29,585 bases of DNA, from contig CAMBJN010000003.1 of assembly GCA_945867755.1 (NCBI GenBank), positions 1 to 29,585 on the forward strand. The letters are read 5' to 3'. The translations under genes and the position numbers were made by a program. The notes beneath the pieces were generated by a model that searched no databases, had not been told where the DNA came from, and saw only the letters and a list, made by a program, of their open reading frames with translations. The stretch comes from Polynucleobacter meluiroseus. GTDB taxonomy: Bacteria; Pseudomonadota; Gammaproteobacteria; Burkholderiales; Burkholderiaceae. Positions 1 through 7,596 of this stretch are shown here, piece by piece. Position 1 is the first letter of the stretch, and each line of letters begins with the position of its first letter.

Positions 1-632
1 AAAATGATTGATGCTAACGCAATCATTGAGTTAGTGCCTTGCTGACCGAACATACGAGCAATGTGTTTTTGCGTGACATGGCCGATCTCATGACCAAGCA
101 CTGAGGCTAATTCAGACTCTGTCTCTGCAGAAACAATCAAACCAGTGTGCACACCAATAAAGCCGCCTGGCAAAGCAAAGGCGTTGATGCTTTTATCTCG
201 TACACCAAATAATTCAAAACTAATGGCAAAGCTACCTAAACCTTCTAAACCAGCCACACCTTGCTTTTTAGCAGTGTCAATTAAATGCTGGCCAATCGTG
301 TTGAGGTAGTCATGAAAAACTGCATCTTTTGCATAATCTGGGTCTCTGCGAATATCGCGCATGATGCGCTCACCCAATAGTCTTTCATCAATTGGGGATA
401 GATCTGCACTTGATGAATCCCCTAAATCAGGTAGGACCAATTGGGGTTGCTGAATTCTTTTGCTAGGAGGCGCAAACTCAGAACCAGCCCTGGGTGACTG
501 CATGGTGCGATCAATATTCTCCTGCGCCACTCGATTGTTATCAACTTGAGCTAATAAGCAGCTTGGATAAAAAATGAAAGCGAGAGATCCCGCTATTAAC
601 TTCTGCGCAACTTGATTCTTTTTACGATTCAT
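1..632 (-). CDS. M48 family metalloprotease, BepA-like (3' part missing)
   Basis: Translated by me from the reverse strand: 210 codons are visible and the C-terminal part lies beyond the window edge. The N terminus has basic residues and a hydrophobic stretch ending near SCLLAQ (residues 24-29), read as a signal peptide, so the protein is periplasmic. The zinc-protease motif HEIGH is at residues 181-185, after the LPGGFIGVHTGL stretch typical of periplasmic M48 proteins such as BepA/YfgC. In that family the histidines of HExxH bind zinc, and the enzyme degrades or repairs stalled outer-membrane proteins, including LptD. The TPR region expected at the C terminus cannot be seen. The ATG at 630-632 has a weak AGGGA just before it and lies 26 bp from the divergent moaC. 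Family call firm; the BepA role is inferred. Confidence 0.9.
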   Translation of the reverse strand, partial: MNRKKNQVAQKLIAGSLAFIFYPSCLLAQVDNNRVAQENIDRTMQSPRAGSEFAPPSKRIQQPQLVLPDLGDSSSADLSPIDERLLGERIMRDIRRDPDYAKDAVFHDYLNTIGQHLIDTAKKQGVAGLEGLGSFAISFELFGVRDKSINAFALPGGFIGVHTGLIVSAETESELASVLGHEIGHVTQKHIARMFGQQGTNSMIALASII

Positions 633-658
633 ATCCCTAATTATGGTACAAATACTGC
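633..658. promoter_or_regulatory. 26-bp divergent intergenic space, M48 protease / moaC
   Basis: Only 26 bp separate the two divergent start codons, so promoter elements for each gene must reach into the other gene. Rightward, TACAAA at 647-652 is a possible -10 six bases before the moaC ATG, which would give a leaderless transcript; no Shine-Dalgarno is visible before moaC and no good -35 is found. Suggestive only. Confidence 0.3.
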
Positions 659-1138
659 ATGAACAAACTGACTCATTTTGACGAAACTGGCCAAGCCCAC
701 ATGGTGGATGTTGGCCAAAAGGCTCACACACACCGAATTGCAACTGCCACTGGCAGTATACAAATGCAAAAAAGCACTTTCGACATGGTGATGTTGGGAA
801 GCCACAAAAAAGGTGATGTGATTGGCATCGCCAGAATTGCGGCCATCCAAGCCACCAAAAAGAGTCCTGATTTAATTCCTTTGTGCCATCCTATCTCATT
901 GACCAGGGTTGCTGTTGAATTCACCCCCGATGAATCTCAATCCACCATTCATTGCACCGTCACCACAGAGACCATTGGCCAAACTGGTGTGGAAATCGAA
1001 GCTTTAACCGGTGTTCAAATTGGCTTACTCACTATTTACGATATGTGCAAAGCAGTTGACCGCGGCATGGTGATCAGAGAAGTAAAACTACTTGAGAAGA
1101 GTGGTGGCAAGTCAGGTACTTGGGTGGCAGGGAAGTAA
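659..1138 (+). CDS. moaC: cyclic pyranopterin monophosphate synthase MoaC
   Basis: 159 aa, the normal full length for MoaC. It catalyses the second step of molybdenum cofactor synthesis, turning the MoaA product (3',8-cyclo-GTP) into cyclic pyranopterin monophosphate, in the cytoplasm. Family signatures are LTHFDETGQAHMVDV at the N terminus, the HKKGDV and DLIPLCHP segments, GVEIEALTGV, the active-site stretch IYDMCKAV and a C-terminal KSGGKSG. The start is fixed by alignment with the E. coli protein, which begins in the same way. Divergent from the M48 protease and 32 bp upstream of a pilin gene with which it shares no obvious role. No other molybdopterin genes are in the window. Confidence 0.97.
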   Translation: MNKLTHFDETGQAHMVDVGQKAHTHRIATATGSIQMQKSTFDMVMLGSHKKGDVIGIARIAAIQATKKSPDLIPLCHPISLTRVAVEFTPDESQSTIHCTVTTETIGQTGVEIEALTGVQIGLLTIYDMCKAVDRGMVIREVKLLEKSGGKSGTWVAGK

Positions 1139-1170
1139 TGTCAATTTTTTCAACTAAGGCCATTTATTAA

Positions 1171-1698
1171 ATGAAGATCACAAATGGATTTACGCTCGTA
1201 GAGTTATTGGTTGTTATTGCAATCATCGGGATCTTGGCTGCTATTGGTATTCCTGCATACCAAGGCTATACAACAACTGCAAAAATTAATTCTGCAGAAG
1301 CCAGTATAAAAATCATGGGAAGATTTATTACTGCAGAAATTGCCAAATGTAATCAAGGGATAGATTTACCTGGTGGAACGTATAACAATTTATCATGGTC
1401 AACCTTGGCATGCTCTACAAACAAAAGTTCTTTAAAGGCATATGACTTTCACATTTATTTTGATAATTATCTAGAAAGTATATTTAAGAATACTTGGAAT
1501 CAAAATGCTAAGGATTGGATTATTGGCGGTGCAATTACTGGAAGCAGCTCTAAATATGGTTATGCAGAAGTTATGCCAGCAAATTCTAATGGCTCTACAA
1601 ATAATAATGGTACACACCTAAGGCTTTCGATCAATGTTGGGCATAAAAATGGTACTACGGATGTAATTCGCACTGAACTAATACCAATTAGTGATTAA
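1171..1698 (+). CDS. type IV pilin-like protein (accessory pilin)
   Basis: 175 aa with a six-residue leader ending in Gly, then FTLVELLVV and a long hydrophobic helix: the class III / type IVa prepilin signature cleaved and N-methylated by PilD, with Glu5 of the mature protein present. After the helix the sequence diverges from PilA: two cysteines at residues 60 and 81 lie in the middle rather than bounding a C-terminal disulfide loop, and the C-terminal half is rich in Asn, Ser, Gly and Thr. From memory this mid-protein pattern, with Cys shortly after the helix, resembles pilins of small-genome aquatic bacteria more than Burkholderiaceae PilA; that is an impression, not a search result. Codons are AT-rich. 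The only ribosome site is a weak AAGG at 1156-1159. Major, minor or alternative pilin status cannot be decided. Confidence 0.85.
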   Translation: MKITNGFTLVELLVVIAIIGILAAIGIPAYQGYTTTAKINSAEASIKIMGRFITAEIAKCNQGIDLPGGTYNNLSWSTLACSTNKSSLKAYDFHIYFDNYLESIFKNTWNQNAKDWIIGGAITGSSSKYGYAEVMPANSNGSTNNNGTHLRLSINVGHKNGTTDVIRTELIPISD

Positions 1699-1727
1699 AA
1701 AAGGCGAAGATTCCTTCGCCTTTTTTT
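1697..1727. terminator. bidirectional rho-independent terminator between the two pilin genes
   Basis: A perfect 7-bp stem GGCGAAG (1703-1709) / CTTCGCC (1714-1720) with the loop ATTC. It is flanked by six A (1697-1702) and seven T (1721-1727), so it can act in both directions. It overlaps the stop codon of the rightward pilin and lies 45 bp past the stop of the leftward PilA. Confidence 0.9.
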
Positions 1728-1771
1728 GTTGCTGCTCTATCTTATTTATTTTATTTTTAGAACTTAAAACC

Positions 1772-2287
1772 TTACTTACAATCACTTGGTAGAAGTTTTG
1801 CAGGCAGCGTTGTTGCGGGTGACTTACATGACCAAATACCTGCCCATGGTTGTTCGCCCTTAAGACTCAAATCCAATGCCACAATTGCATTAGAGCTGGC
1901 ATCGTTAACTGGAATAATGCTCAAAACATTTGCACCGTCAGGAGCAACACTGTTTTGGTAAGTGATCAGAATTGAACCATTAGTTTCAATTCTGATATCT
2001 TTAATGCTGTTGGTAACAGTGCCTTTGAACGTTGAATCTGTTGCCACTGCCATGTCTGTAGCGCCTTTACTGGAGTAAGCCTCAGTCACGGCCAACTTAG
2101 CGCCGGCGGCCAAACTCAATCCTTCGGTCACACGAGTCTTAGCTATGTAGTCTTGATACTTAGGCACGGCGATTGCAGCTAAGATACCGATGATGGCAAT
2201 CACCACCATCAGTTCAATCAAGGTAAACCCATTTTGTTTGTTTATTAAAGTCTCTTGCTTAAGCGTCATAAGGTCTTTATTTTTCAT
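1772..2287 (-). CDS. pilA: type IV pilin PilA, probable major pilin
   Basis: 171 aa. A 20-residue leader ending in Gly is followed by FTLIELMVVIAIIGILAAIA, the canonical type IVa pilin N terminus with Glu5. The C terminus has the classical D-region: WSC at residue 154 and a final Cys at 170, expected to form the disulfide loop of Pseudomonas/Neisseria-type pilins. The protein is the shaft subunit of type IV pili, assembled at the inner membrane and used for adhesion, twitching and DNA uptake. The first ATG is supported by AAAGGA eight bases upstream; a second ATG at residue 7 would give a shorter leader and cannot be excluded. Its place beside terC and sucDC matches the location of pilA in Ralstonia, as I recall it. 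The pilus assembly genes are not in the window. Confidence 0.92.
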   Translation of the reverse strand: MKNKDLMTLKQETLINKQNGFTLIELMVVIAIIGILAAIAVPKYQDYIAKTRVTEGLSLAAGAKLAVTEAYSSKGATDMAVATDSTFKGTVTNSIKDIRIETNGSILITYQNSVAPDGANVLSIIPVNDASSNAIVALDLSLKGEQPWAGIWSCKSPATTLPAKLLPSDCK

Positions 2288-2305
2288 TCATTCAATCCTT
2301 TGTTA

Positions 2306-2336
2306 ATGGGAAACCATCATCTCAGATGATACCCAT
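2306..2336 (-). promoter_or_regulatory. hairpin in the pilA 5' leader
   Basis: Nested inverted repeat about 20-50 nt upstream of the pilA ATG: an outer arm ATGGG (2306-2310) pairs with CCCAT (2332-2336), and an inner arm ATCATC (2316-2321) pairs with GATGAT (2325-2330) around a 3-nt loop, with a 5-nt/1-nt internal bulge. It has no following T-run, so it is not a normal terminator. It could be a leader hairpin affecting translation or mRNA stability, or a protein-binding palindrome. Function inferred only. Confidence 0.4.
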
Positions 2337-2397
2337 CAACAAGGACTACATTGCTGTCAGAAAGCTCTGATTTTGAGCTGTGTCAAATAATAGGCAA

Positions 2398-3102
2398 TTA
2401 AGCCTTTTTCTTCTTCCTTGTTCTTTTCATTACTTCGCCATAAAGCAGCACACCAACAGCAGCAGTGATGCCTGCAAACGTTGCATAGTTCTCAATGCCT
2501 GCGCCAAAGTACTTTATTAGACCTGGATCAGAGAAAATCATTCCGCCTGCAATCCAGCCTAGCAATCCTGCACCCATCGTCACCATCCATGGGAAGCGAT
2601 CAATCAAATAAAGAACAATTTGACTTCCGCCCACAATCAATGGGATGGAGACTAAAAGGCCAAACACAATGTATCCAAATTGATGATGAGCAGCCTCAAC
2701 TTGACCGGCAGCACCAGCGATTGCAATCACGTTATCTACGCGCATAGCAATATCAGCCACGATGATAGTTTTTACAGCTGCCCATAACTTATCTGAAGCT
2801 TCCAACTCATGGCCGCCATCATCTTCTGATTGCACCATCAACTTATAACCAATCCACAACAACAAAATACCGCCTGTGAATTTCAAGAAAGGGATTTGTA
2901 ATAAAGTCACTGCAAATGCAACTAAGGCAACGCGCAAGATAATCGCGCCTGCTGTGCCCCACATGATGCCTCTGCGGCGTTGATTAGGGTGTAGGTTGCG
3001 ACAAGCCAAAGCTATCACCACCGCATTATCACCACCCAATAAAATATCGATCATGATGATTTGTGCAATCACTGCCCAATCAATCGTCGCTAGAAATTCC
3101 AT
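2398..3102 (-). CDS. TerC family integral membrane protein (YjbE type)
   Basis: 234 aa with about seven hydrophobic segments. The family signature is present: acidic and polar residues inside membrane helices, first in the segment GGDNAVVIALA (Asp25-Asn26) and again in ADIAMRVDNVIAIAG (Asp123-Asn124). TerC proteins such as E. coli Alx and Bacillus MeeF/MeeY are linked to manganese export or loading of Mn onto secreted enzymes; a tellurite-resistance role is historical. A charged loop (residues 91-105) and a Lys/Arg-rich tail face the cytoplasm. AGAGG five bases before the ATG is a good ribosome site, embedded in an A-rich repeat. The gene follows sucD in the same direction but after a strong terminator, so it probably has its own promoter or depends on read-through. 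No yybP-ykoY-like structure fits in the short leader. Confidence 0.92.
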   Translation of the reverse strand: MEFLATIDWAVIAQIIMIDILLGGDNAVVIALACRNLHPNQRRRGIMWGTAGAIILRVALVAFAVTLLQIPFLKFTGGILLLWIGYKLMVQSEDDGGHELEASDKLWAAVKTIIVADIAMRVDNVIAIAGAAGQVEAAHHQFGYIVFGLLVSIPLIVGGSQIVLYLIDRFPWMVTMGAGLLGWIAGGMIFSDPGLIKYFGAGIENYATFAGITAAVGVLLYGEVMKRTRKKKKA

Positions 3103-3107
3103 TTTTA

Positions 3108-3147
3108 CCTCTTATTGTTACTGTTATTGTTTTTCTTATTGTTATTG
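3108..3147 (-). repeat. degenerate CAATAA hexamer repeat / 13 A-R-N triplets over the terC ribosome site
   Basis: On the plus strand six hexamers run in exact register: TTATTG at 3112, TTACTG at 3118, TTATTG at 3124, TTTTTC at 3130, TTATTG at 3136 and 3142. Read as terC mRNA (3146 down to 3108) this is thirteen consecutive triplets of the form A-R-N, the last two being the AAG and AGG that contain the Shine-Dalgarno. A-R-N repeats are the known motif for the distal face of Hfq. The repeat and triplets are read directly; Hfq binding is inference. Confidence 0.6.
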
Positions 3148-3151
3148 GAAT

Positions 3152-3176
3152 AAAAAACGGGAGCTAGGCTCCCGTT
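3152..3176 (-). terminator. rho-independent terminator of sucCD
   Basis: Nine-base perfect stem AACGGGAGC (3156-3164) / GCTCCCGTT (3168-3176) with a TAG loop, followed on the minus strand by a T-run (A3152-A3157 on plus). It starts 23 bp after the sucD stop and stands between sucD and terC. Confidence 0.93.
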
Positions 3177-3198
3177 AATCTGTAGCCGTAAGTCTATC

Positions 3199-4092
3199 TT
3201 ACAGCAATGCCTTAAGTAACTTACCCATTTCTGATGGATTGCGTGTTACCGTAAAACCACACTCTTCCATGATGGCTAACTTAGCATCAGCTGTGTCAGC
3301 ACCACCAGAAATCAAGGCACCCGCGTGACCCATGCGCTTGCCTGCAGGAGCAGTCACACCAGCAATGAAACCTACCACTGGTTTTTTCATATTAGCTTTG
3401 CACCAACGAGCTGCTTCAGCTTCATCAGGACCACCGATTTCACCAATCATGATGACTGCATCAGTATCTGGATCGTCATTGAACGCTCTCATCACATCAA
3501 TGTGCTTAAGACCGTTGATTGGGTCACCACCGATACCAACAGCTGAAGATTGGCCAAGACCAATTTCTGTTAACTGAGCAACAGCTTCGTAAGTCAAAGT
3601 GCCTGAGCGGCTCACAACACCAATACGACCTTTGCGGTGAATATGACCTGGCATGATGCCAATCTTGATTTCTTCAGGAGTGATCAATCCTGGGCAGTTT
3701 GGCCCCAACAACAAAGTCTTTTTGCCGCCTTTAGCTTCTTTAGCGGCCATTCTGTTGCGAACTTCTAACATGTCGCGAACTGGAATACCTTCAGTGATAC
3801 AGATAGCCAAATCTAGATCTGCCTCAACAGCTTCCCAAATGGCAGCTGCTGCGCCAGCTGGTGGCACATAAATTACTGAAACAGTTGCACCTGTTTCTGC
3901 AGCAGCTTCCTTCACTGATGCATAAATAGGAATGTTGAAAATTGTCTCACCAGCTTTTTTAGGGTTCACGCCAGCAACAAAACATTCTTTGCCATTTGCG
4001 TACTCTTGACACTTTTCAGTGTGGAACTGACCTGTTTTACCAGTGATACCTTGAGTAATGACTCGGGTGTTTTTATTAATAAGAATAGACAT
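3199..4092 (-). CDS. sucD: succinyl-CoA synthetase alpha subunit
   Basis: 297 aa, normal length. With SucC it interconverts succinyl-CoA and succinate, coupled to ADP or GDP phosphorylation, in the TCA cycle. It has the N-terminal CoA-binding Rossmann fold (VITQGITGKTGQFHT, residues 11-25), the LLGPNCPGLI segment and the phospho-histidine motif GHAGALISG with the active His at about residue 256. The start is supported by AAAGGAA six bases before the ATG. It lies 25 bp after sucC, in one operon, followed by a strong terminator. The sequence is intact. Confidence 0.98.
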   Translation of the reverse strand: MSILINKNTRVITQGITGKTGQFHTEKCQEYANGKECFVAGVNPKKAGETIFNIPIYASVKEAAAETGATVSVIYVPPAGAAAAIWEAVEADLDLAICITEGIPVRDMLEVRNRMAAKEAKGGKKTLLLGPNCPGLITPEEIKIGIMPGHIHRKGRIGVVSRSGTLTYEAVAQLTEIGLGQSSAVGIGGDPINGLKHIDVMRAFNDDPDTDAVIMIGEIGGPDEAEAARWCKANMKKPVVGFIAGVTAPAGKRMGHAGALISGGADTADAKLAIMEECGFTVTRNPSEMGKLLKALL

Positions 4093-4117
4093 TTAAATTC
4101 CTTTCGTGGCCGGTGGC

Positions 4118-5278
4118 TTATTTAACCGCTGCAACAGCTTTAGTTGCTGCTTCAGCCATCGTGTCTGCACTGATAATTGGTAGACCTGACTCAGCTAACA
4201 TCTTCTTGCCAAGGTCCTCGTTCGTGCCCTTCATACGAACCACCAAAGGCACGCTCAAGTTCACCGCTTTACAGGCCGTGATCACGCCATCGGCGATCAC
4301 GTCACACTTCATGATGCCGCCGAAAATGTTCACCAAAATAGCTTTCACCTCTTTGTTCTTCAACATGATCTTGAATGCTTCTGTTACTTTTTCAGCAGTT
4401 GCACCGCCACCAACGTCCAAGAAGTTTGCTGGCTCACCACCAAACAACTTAATTGTGTCCATGGTTGCCATCGCCAAACCAGCGCCATTCACCAAGCAAC
4501 CGATGTTGCCGTCTAGTGAGATGTAGGCTAAATCAAATTTAGAGGCCTCTACTTCAGCAGGATCTTCTTCATCCAAATCGCGGTATGCCACAATTTCTGG
4601 ATGACGGAACAAAGCGTTTGAATCAAAGTTGAACTTAGCGTCCAAGGCCTTGATATTGCCGTTACCTTCAAGAATCAATGGGTTAATTTCAACCAATGAT
4701 GCATCTGTGTCCATATAAACTTTGTACAAGTTTTGCAAAGCTGCCTTAGCCATTGCTTGTGATGCCTCAGGCACACCAATCCCTTGCGCCAATTTAATTG
4801 CATCAGCATCTGTCAAACCAATCAATGGGTTCACAAAAGCTTTGATGATTTTTTCTGGAGTTTTTTCAGCAACTTCCTCGATATCCATGCCGCCTTCGCT
4901 AGAAGCCATCACCACCACTGATTGCGTGCCACGATCAGTCAAGATACCTACGTAATATTCTTTTTTGATGTCAGCGCCGTCTTCAACCAACAAACGGCGA
5001 ACTTTTTGACCTTCTGGTCCTGTTTGGTGGGTCTTTAATTGCATACCCAAAATTTGAGTTGCATATGTTTTTACTTCATCAAGGCTCTTAGCAACTTTAA
5101 CGCCACCACCCTTACCACGGCCACCTGCGTGTATTTGGGCCTTCACAACCCAAACTGGGCCACCCAGTTTTTTAGCTGCCTCGACAGCCTCATCAACGCT
5201 TAAAGCTGAAATGCCATTTGGCACTGGAACATTGAACTGACGCAAGATTTCCTTGCCTTGGTACTCGTGGATCTTCAT
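4118..5278 (-). CDS. sucC: succinyl-CoA synthetase beta subunit (ADP-forming)
   Basis: 386 aa, full length for bacterial SucC. The N-terminal ATP-grasp domain begins MKIHEYQGKEILRQFNVPVP and carries AQIHAGGRGKGGGVK (about residues 47-61), a nucleotide-binding loop. The C-terminal ligase domain has GLAMATMDTIKLFGGEPANFLDVGGGA written across about 268-294 and NIFGGIMKCDVIA, the segment contacting the phosphate and the alpha-subunit histidine loop. It forms the cytoplasmic TCA-cycle enzyme with SucD. It is the first gene of the sucCD unit; 107 bp separate it from the DUF2889 gene, enough for a promoter, although I could not find a convincing -35/-10 pair there. Confidence 0.98.
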   Translation of the reverse strand: MKIHEYQGKEILRQFNVPVPNGISALSVDEAVEAAKKLGGPVWVVKAQIHAGGRGKGGGVKVAKSLDEVKTYATQILGMQLKTHQTGPEGQKVRRLLVEDGADIKKEYYVGILTDRGTQSVVVMASSEGGMDIEEVAEKTPEKIIKAFVNPLIGLTDADAIKLAQGIGVPEASQAMAKAALQNLYKVYMDTDASLVEINPLILEGNGNIKALDAKFNFDSNALFRHPEIVAYRDLDEEDPAEVEASKFDLAYISLDGNIGCLVNGAGLAMATMDTIKLFGGEPANFLDVGGGATAEKVTEAFKIMLKNKEVKAILVNIFGGIMKCDVIADGVITACKAVNLSVPLVVRMKGTNEDLGKKMLAESGLPIISADTMAEAATKAVAAVK

Positions 5279-5385
5279 TAAGGCTCCCTATTGAATAGAC
5301 CAAAATACTAATGTTTTTAGCTTACTTAACTCTGTCTATTTACTATTTTTGCTAAGTAATCTCACTATTATCGCTATTTAAGGGA

Positions 5386-5964
5386 TTAAGACTCTTTTTT
5401 TGACATATCAACGGGTGTTAATGGGGCTCCAAACCAGGCTCGGTGATACATTTTGACTGTTTCACCATCGGTTCTTAAAGCATGACATCGGTTGAGTTGA
5501 AAAGGCATGGTTCCAGATCCATGGTCTACAACCTTGAAGATTTCTCCGGCAAATGCCTGTATTGCCACGGTGGGCAATACAGAACAAAGCTCAGTCATGT
5601 GAGAGCATCCAGAAATACCACTTAAGCGCTCTTTGACGGCACCTCGAAAACCGTTCACTAAATTTAAGCCAATGAGTTTTTGATAATCAGGCTCTATGGT
5701 TTTGCAATGCTCATCATATGGGGCCGCATGCGTTTTGGCATGAGCATCAACAATATTGAATTTTGTATCAATAGTGACAGTTAAAACCATTTGATGAATG
5801 GCCTGACCTTTGGGCTTAACACCCGATGCCAAATGAAAATCTTTATCTTTGACATCAAGCAAGGTAGCTTCAACATCCCATAAGCCATCCTCACGACGAA
5901 ACGCTTGAGTTTTGATGTCTCTGGTGTGTATTAGGGTGCGATTGGATTTAGATGATGGGCTCAT
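5386..5964 (-). CDS. DUF2889 domain protein
   Basis: About 192 aa from the ATG at 5964. Extending to the upstream TTG at 5970 adds only two residues and has no better ribosome site. It matches the DUF2889 family by its pattern: an N-terminal HTRDI segment, the central GFRGAVKERLSGISGCSHMTEL stretch (short form GCSHMTEL) and a conserved HRAWFGAPL near the C terminus. No signal peptide or membrane segment, so cytoplasmic. The biochemical role of the family is not known to me. It follows recX by 24 bp on the same strand and sits between recX and sucC as in Ralstonia-type genomes. A link to DNA repair cannot be claimed from position alone. Confidence 0.8.
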   Translation of the reverse strand: MSPSSKSNRTLIHTRDIKTQAFRREDGLWDVEATLLDVKDKDFHLASGVKPKGQAIHQMVLTVTIDTKFNIVDAHAKTHAAPYDEHCKTIEPDYQKLIGLNLVNGFRGAVKERLSGISGCSHMTELCSVLPTVAIQAFAGEIFKVVDHGSGTMPFQLNRCHALRTDGETVKMYHRAWFGAPLTPVDMSKKES

Positions 5965-5988
5965 GTGCAAAGTCTACACCAGCTTAAA

Positions 5989-6462
5989 TTATTGTGACTC
6001 TTCCTCAGGTGGCGAGAATCGCCCATCAATAATTTTTATCACCACGCTGAAGGGAAAACCTTTTGATACCAAATAACGCATTTGCTTGGATTTTTCTTTA
6101 GGGTCTTTGGTGACCACTGAATCAAACTTTCTTTGCCACAGTTCCCAAGCTCTCATTGCATCAGAAACTTTTAGCCGCTCTTTGATTTCCAACAAAGAGT
6201 CGCCCTCAATACCTTGATGCTTTAACTCATCGATGATTTTTATGCTGCCGTATCGCTCAGATTTTCGGCGAACCAGACTCTCTGCAAAACGCTCATCTGA
6301 TAACCAAGACTGTGCTTCAAGCTTTACCATGAGCTCATCTAGCTCAATATCAGATTCCGCATAAGGCAAGAGCTTCTTGCGAAGCTCTTGACGACTATGG
6401 TCTCTTCTTGATAAATACCGAAGAGCTCGCCCCATCAAACTTGGGGCTTGCTGTTTAGGCAT
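5989..6462 (-). CDS. recX: regulatory protein RecX
   Basis: 157 aa, normal RecX size. It is a helical-repeat protein that caps or blocks growing RecA filaments and dampens recombinase activity. It shows the family N-terminal pattern RALRYLSRRDHSRQELRKKL, then W-LSDERFAESLVRRK and the C-terminal RYLVSKGFPFSVVIKII segment. Its ATG overlaps the recA stop by 8 nt (ATGCCTAA), implying translational coupling and co-transcription from the SOS-controlled recA promoter. Confidence 0.95.
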   Translation of the reverse strand: MPKQQAPSLMGRALRYLSRRDHSRQELRKKLLPYAESDIELDELMVKLEAQSWLSDERFAESLVRRKSERYGSIKIIDELKHQGIEGDSLLEIKERLKVSDAMRAWELWQRKFDSVVTKDPKEKSKQMRYLVSKGFPFSVVIKIIDGRFSPPEEESQ

Positions 6463-7537
6463 CCGCTTCTTCTTTAGGGCTGATCACACTACCAGTGTTC
6501 ACACCTAATTTTTCGCGAACCCTTGCTTCAATTTCTTTAGCAATCTCTGGGTTTTCTTTGAGGAACTCGCGTGCGTTATCTTTACCTTGTCCAACGCGTT
6601 CACCGTTGTAGCTGTACCAAGCACCTGACTTTTCAACGATATCGCATTCAACACCTAAATCAATTATTTCACCATGTCTGGAAATACCTTCTCCGTACAT
6701 GATGTCAAAAATAGCTTCCCGAAATGGCGGAGATACTTTGTTTTTCACAACCTTCACGCGTGTTTCATTACCTACAATGTCATCGCCTTTTTTAATGCTG
6801 CCGATACGACGAATATCTAAACGCATTGAGGCATAAAACTTCAGCGCATTACCACCCGTAGTGGTTTCAGGAGAACCAAACATCACGCCAATCTTCATAC
6901 GAATTTGGTTAATGAAGATCACCATTGAATTTGTGCGCTTGATTGTTCCCGTTAATTTGCGTAAAGCCTGACTCATCAAACGAGCTTGCAAACCAGGCAA
7001 AGAATCGCCCATGTCGCCTTCAATTTCTGCGCGTGGCACCAAGGCGGCAACCGAGTCAATCACGATTAAATCAATGGAGCCTGAACGAACCAAGGCATCA
7101 GCGATTTCTAATGCTTGCTCACCAGTGTCCGGCTGAGAAATTAATAAGTTATTAACATCCACGCCCAATTTAGCGGCGTACTTCACATCTAATGCATGCT
7201 CAGCATCAATGAATGCGCATGTACCACCCAACTTTTGCATTTCTGCTACTGCATGCAAGGTTAAAGTTGTTTTACCTGATGATTCTGGTCCATAAATCTC
7301 AATCACACGGCCTCTGGCTAAACCACCAACGCCCAAGGCAATATCTAAGCCTAGAGAGCCGGTTGATACAACTTGGATATCTTGGCCAATATCACTGTCG
7401 CCAAGACGCATGATGGAGCCCTTACCAAACTGTTTTTCAATCTGAGCAAGTGCTGCGTTGAGGGCTTTTTGCTTATCAGAGCTCATTCCCTCAATATCAG
7501 CGGGGCCTGATCCAGATTTCTTTTTTTGGTCTTCCAT
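6455..7537 (-). CDS. recA: recombinase RecA
   Basis: 360 aa, intact. This is the ATP-dependent strand-exchange protein of homologous recombination, and the co-protease that triggers LexA self-cleavage. Walker A GPESSGKT lies at residues 83-90; the Walker B region LIVIDSVAALVP, the DNA-binding loop with GDSLPGLQARLMSQALRK (L1) and the GNALKFYASMRLDIRR segment are all present. The tail is acidic and short (PKEEADA). AAGGA seven bases before the ATG sets the start. It is expressed from a LexA-controlled promoter upstream and runs into recX. Confidence 0.99.
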   Translation of the reverse strand: MEDQKKKSGSGPADIEGMSSDKQKALNAALAQIEKQFGKGSIMRLGDSDIGQDIQVVSTGSLGLDIALGVGGLARGRVIEIYGPESSGKTTLTLHAVAEMQKLGGTCAFIDAEHALDVKYAAKLGVDVNNLLISQPDTGEQALEIADALVRSGSIDLIVIDSVAALVPRAEIEGDMGDSLPGLQARLMSQALRKLTGTIKRTNSMVIFINQIRMKIGVMFGSPETTTGGNALKFYASMRLDIRRIGSIKKGDDIVGNETRVKVVKNKVSPPFREAIFDIMYGEGISRHGEIIDLGVECDIVEKSGAWYSYNGERVGQGKDNAREFLKENPEIAKEIEARVREKLGVNTGSVISPKEEADA

Positions 7538-7596
7538 GGTCGTCCTTATCTAAAATTAGGTGTATTTTGTCTACACATGATTAAGTTACAGTAACT

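Noticed and set aside
2363..2379. AGCTC / GAGCT inverted repeat after terC as a terminator
   Set aside because: Only five base pairs and a poor T-run (TTTCTG); too weak to annotate.
3103..3198. yybP-ykoY manganese riboswitch before terC
   Set aside because: The leader is about 95 bp in all and is filled by the sucCD terminator and the A-rich repeat; no conserved riboswitch arms are seen.
3187..3202. Palindrome GTAAG-TCTAT-CTTAC at the sucD stop as an extra terminator
   Set aside because: Short stem, no T-run on either strand, and the strong terminator 11 bp further on explains termination.
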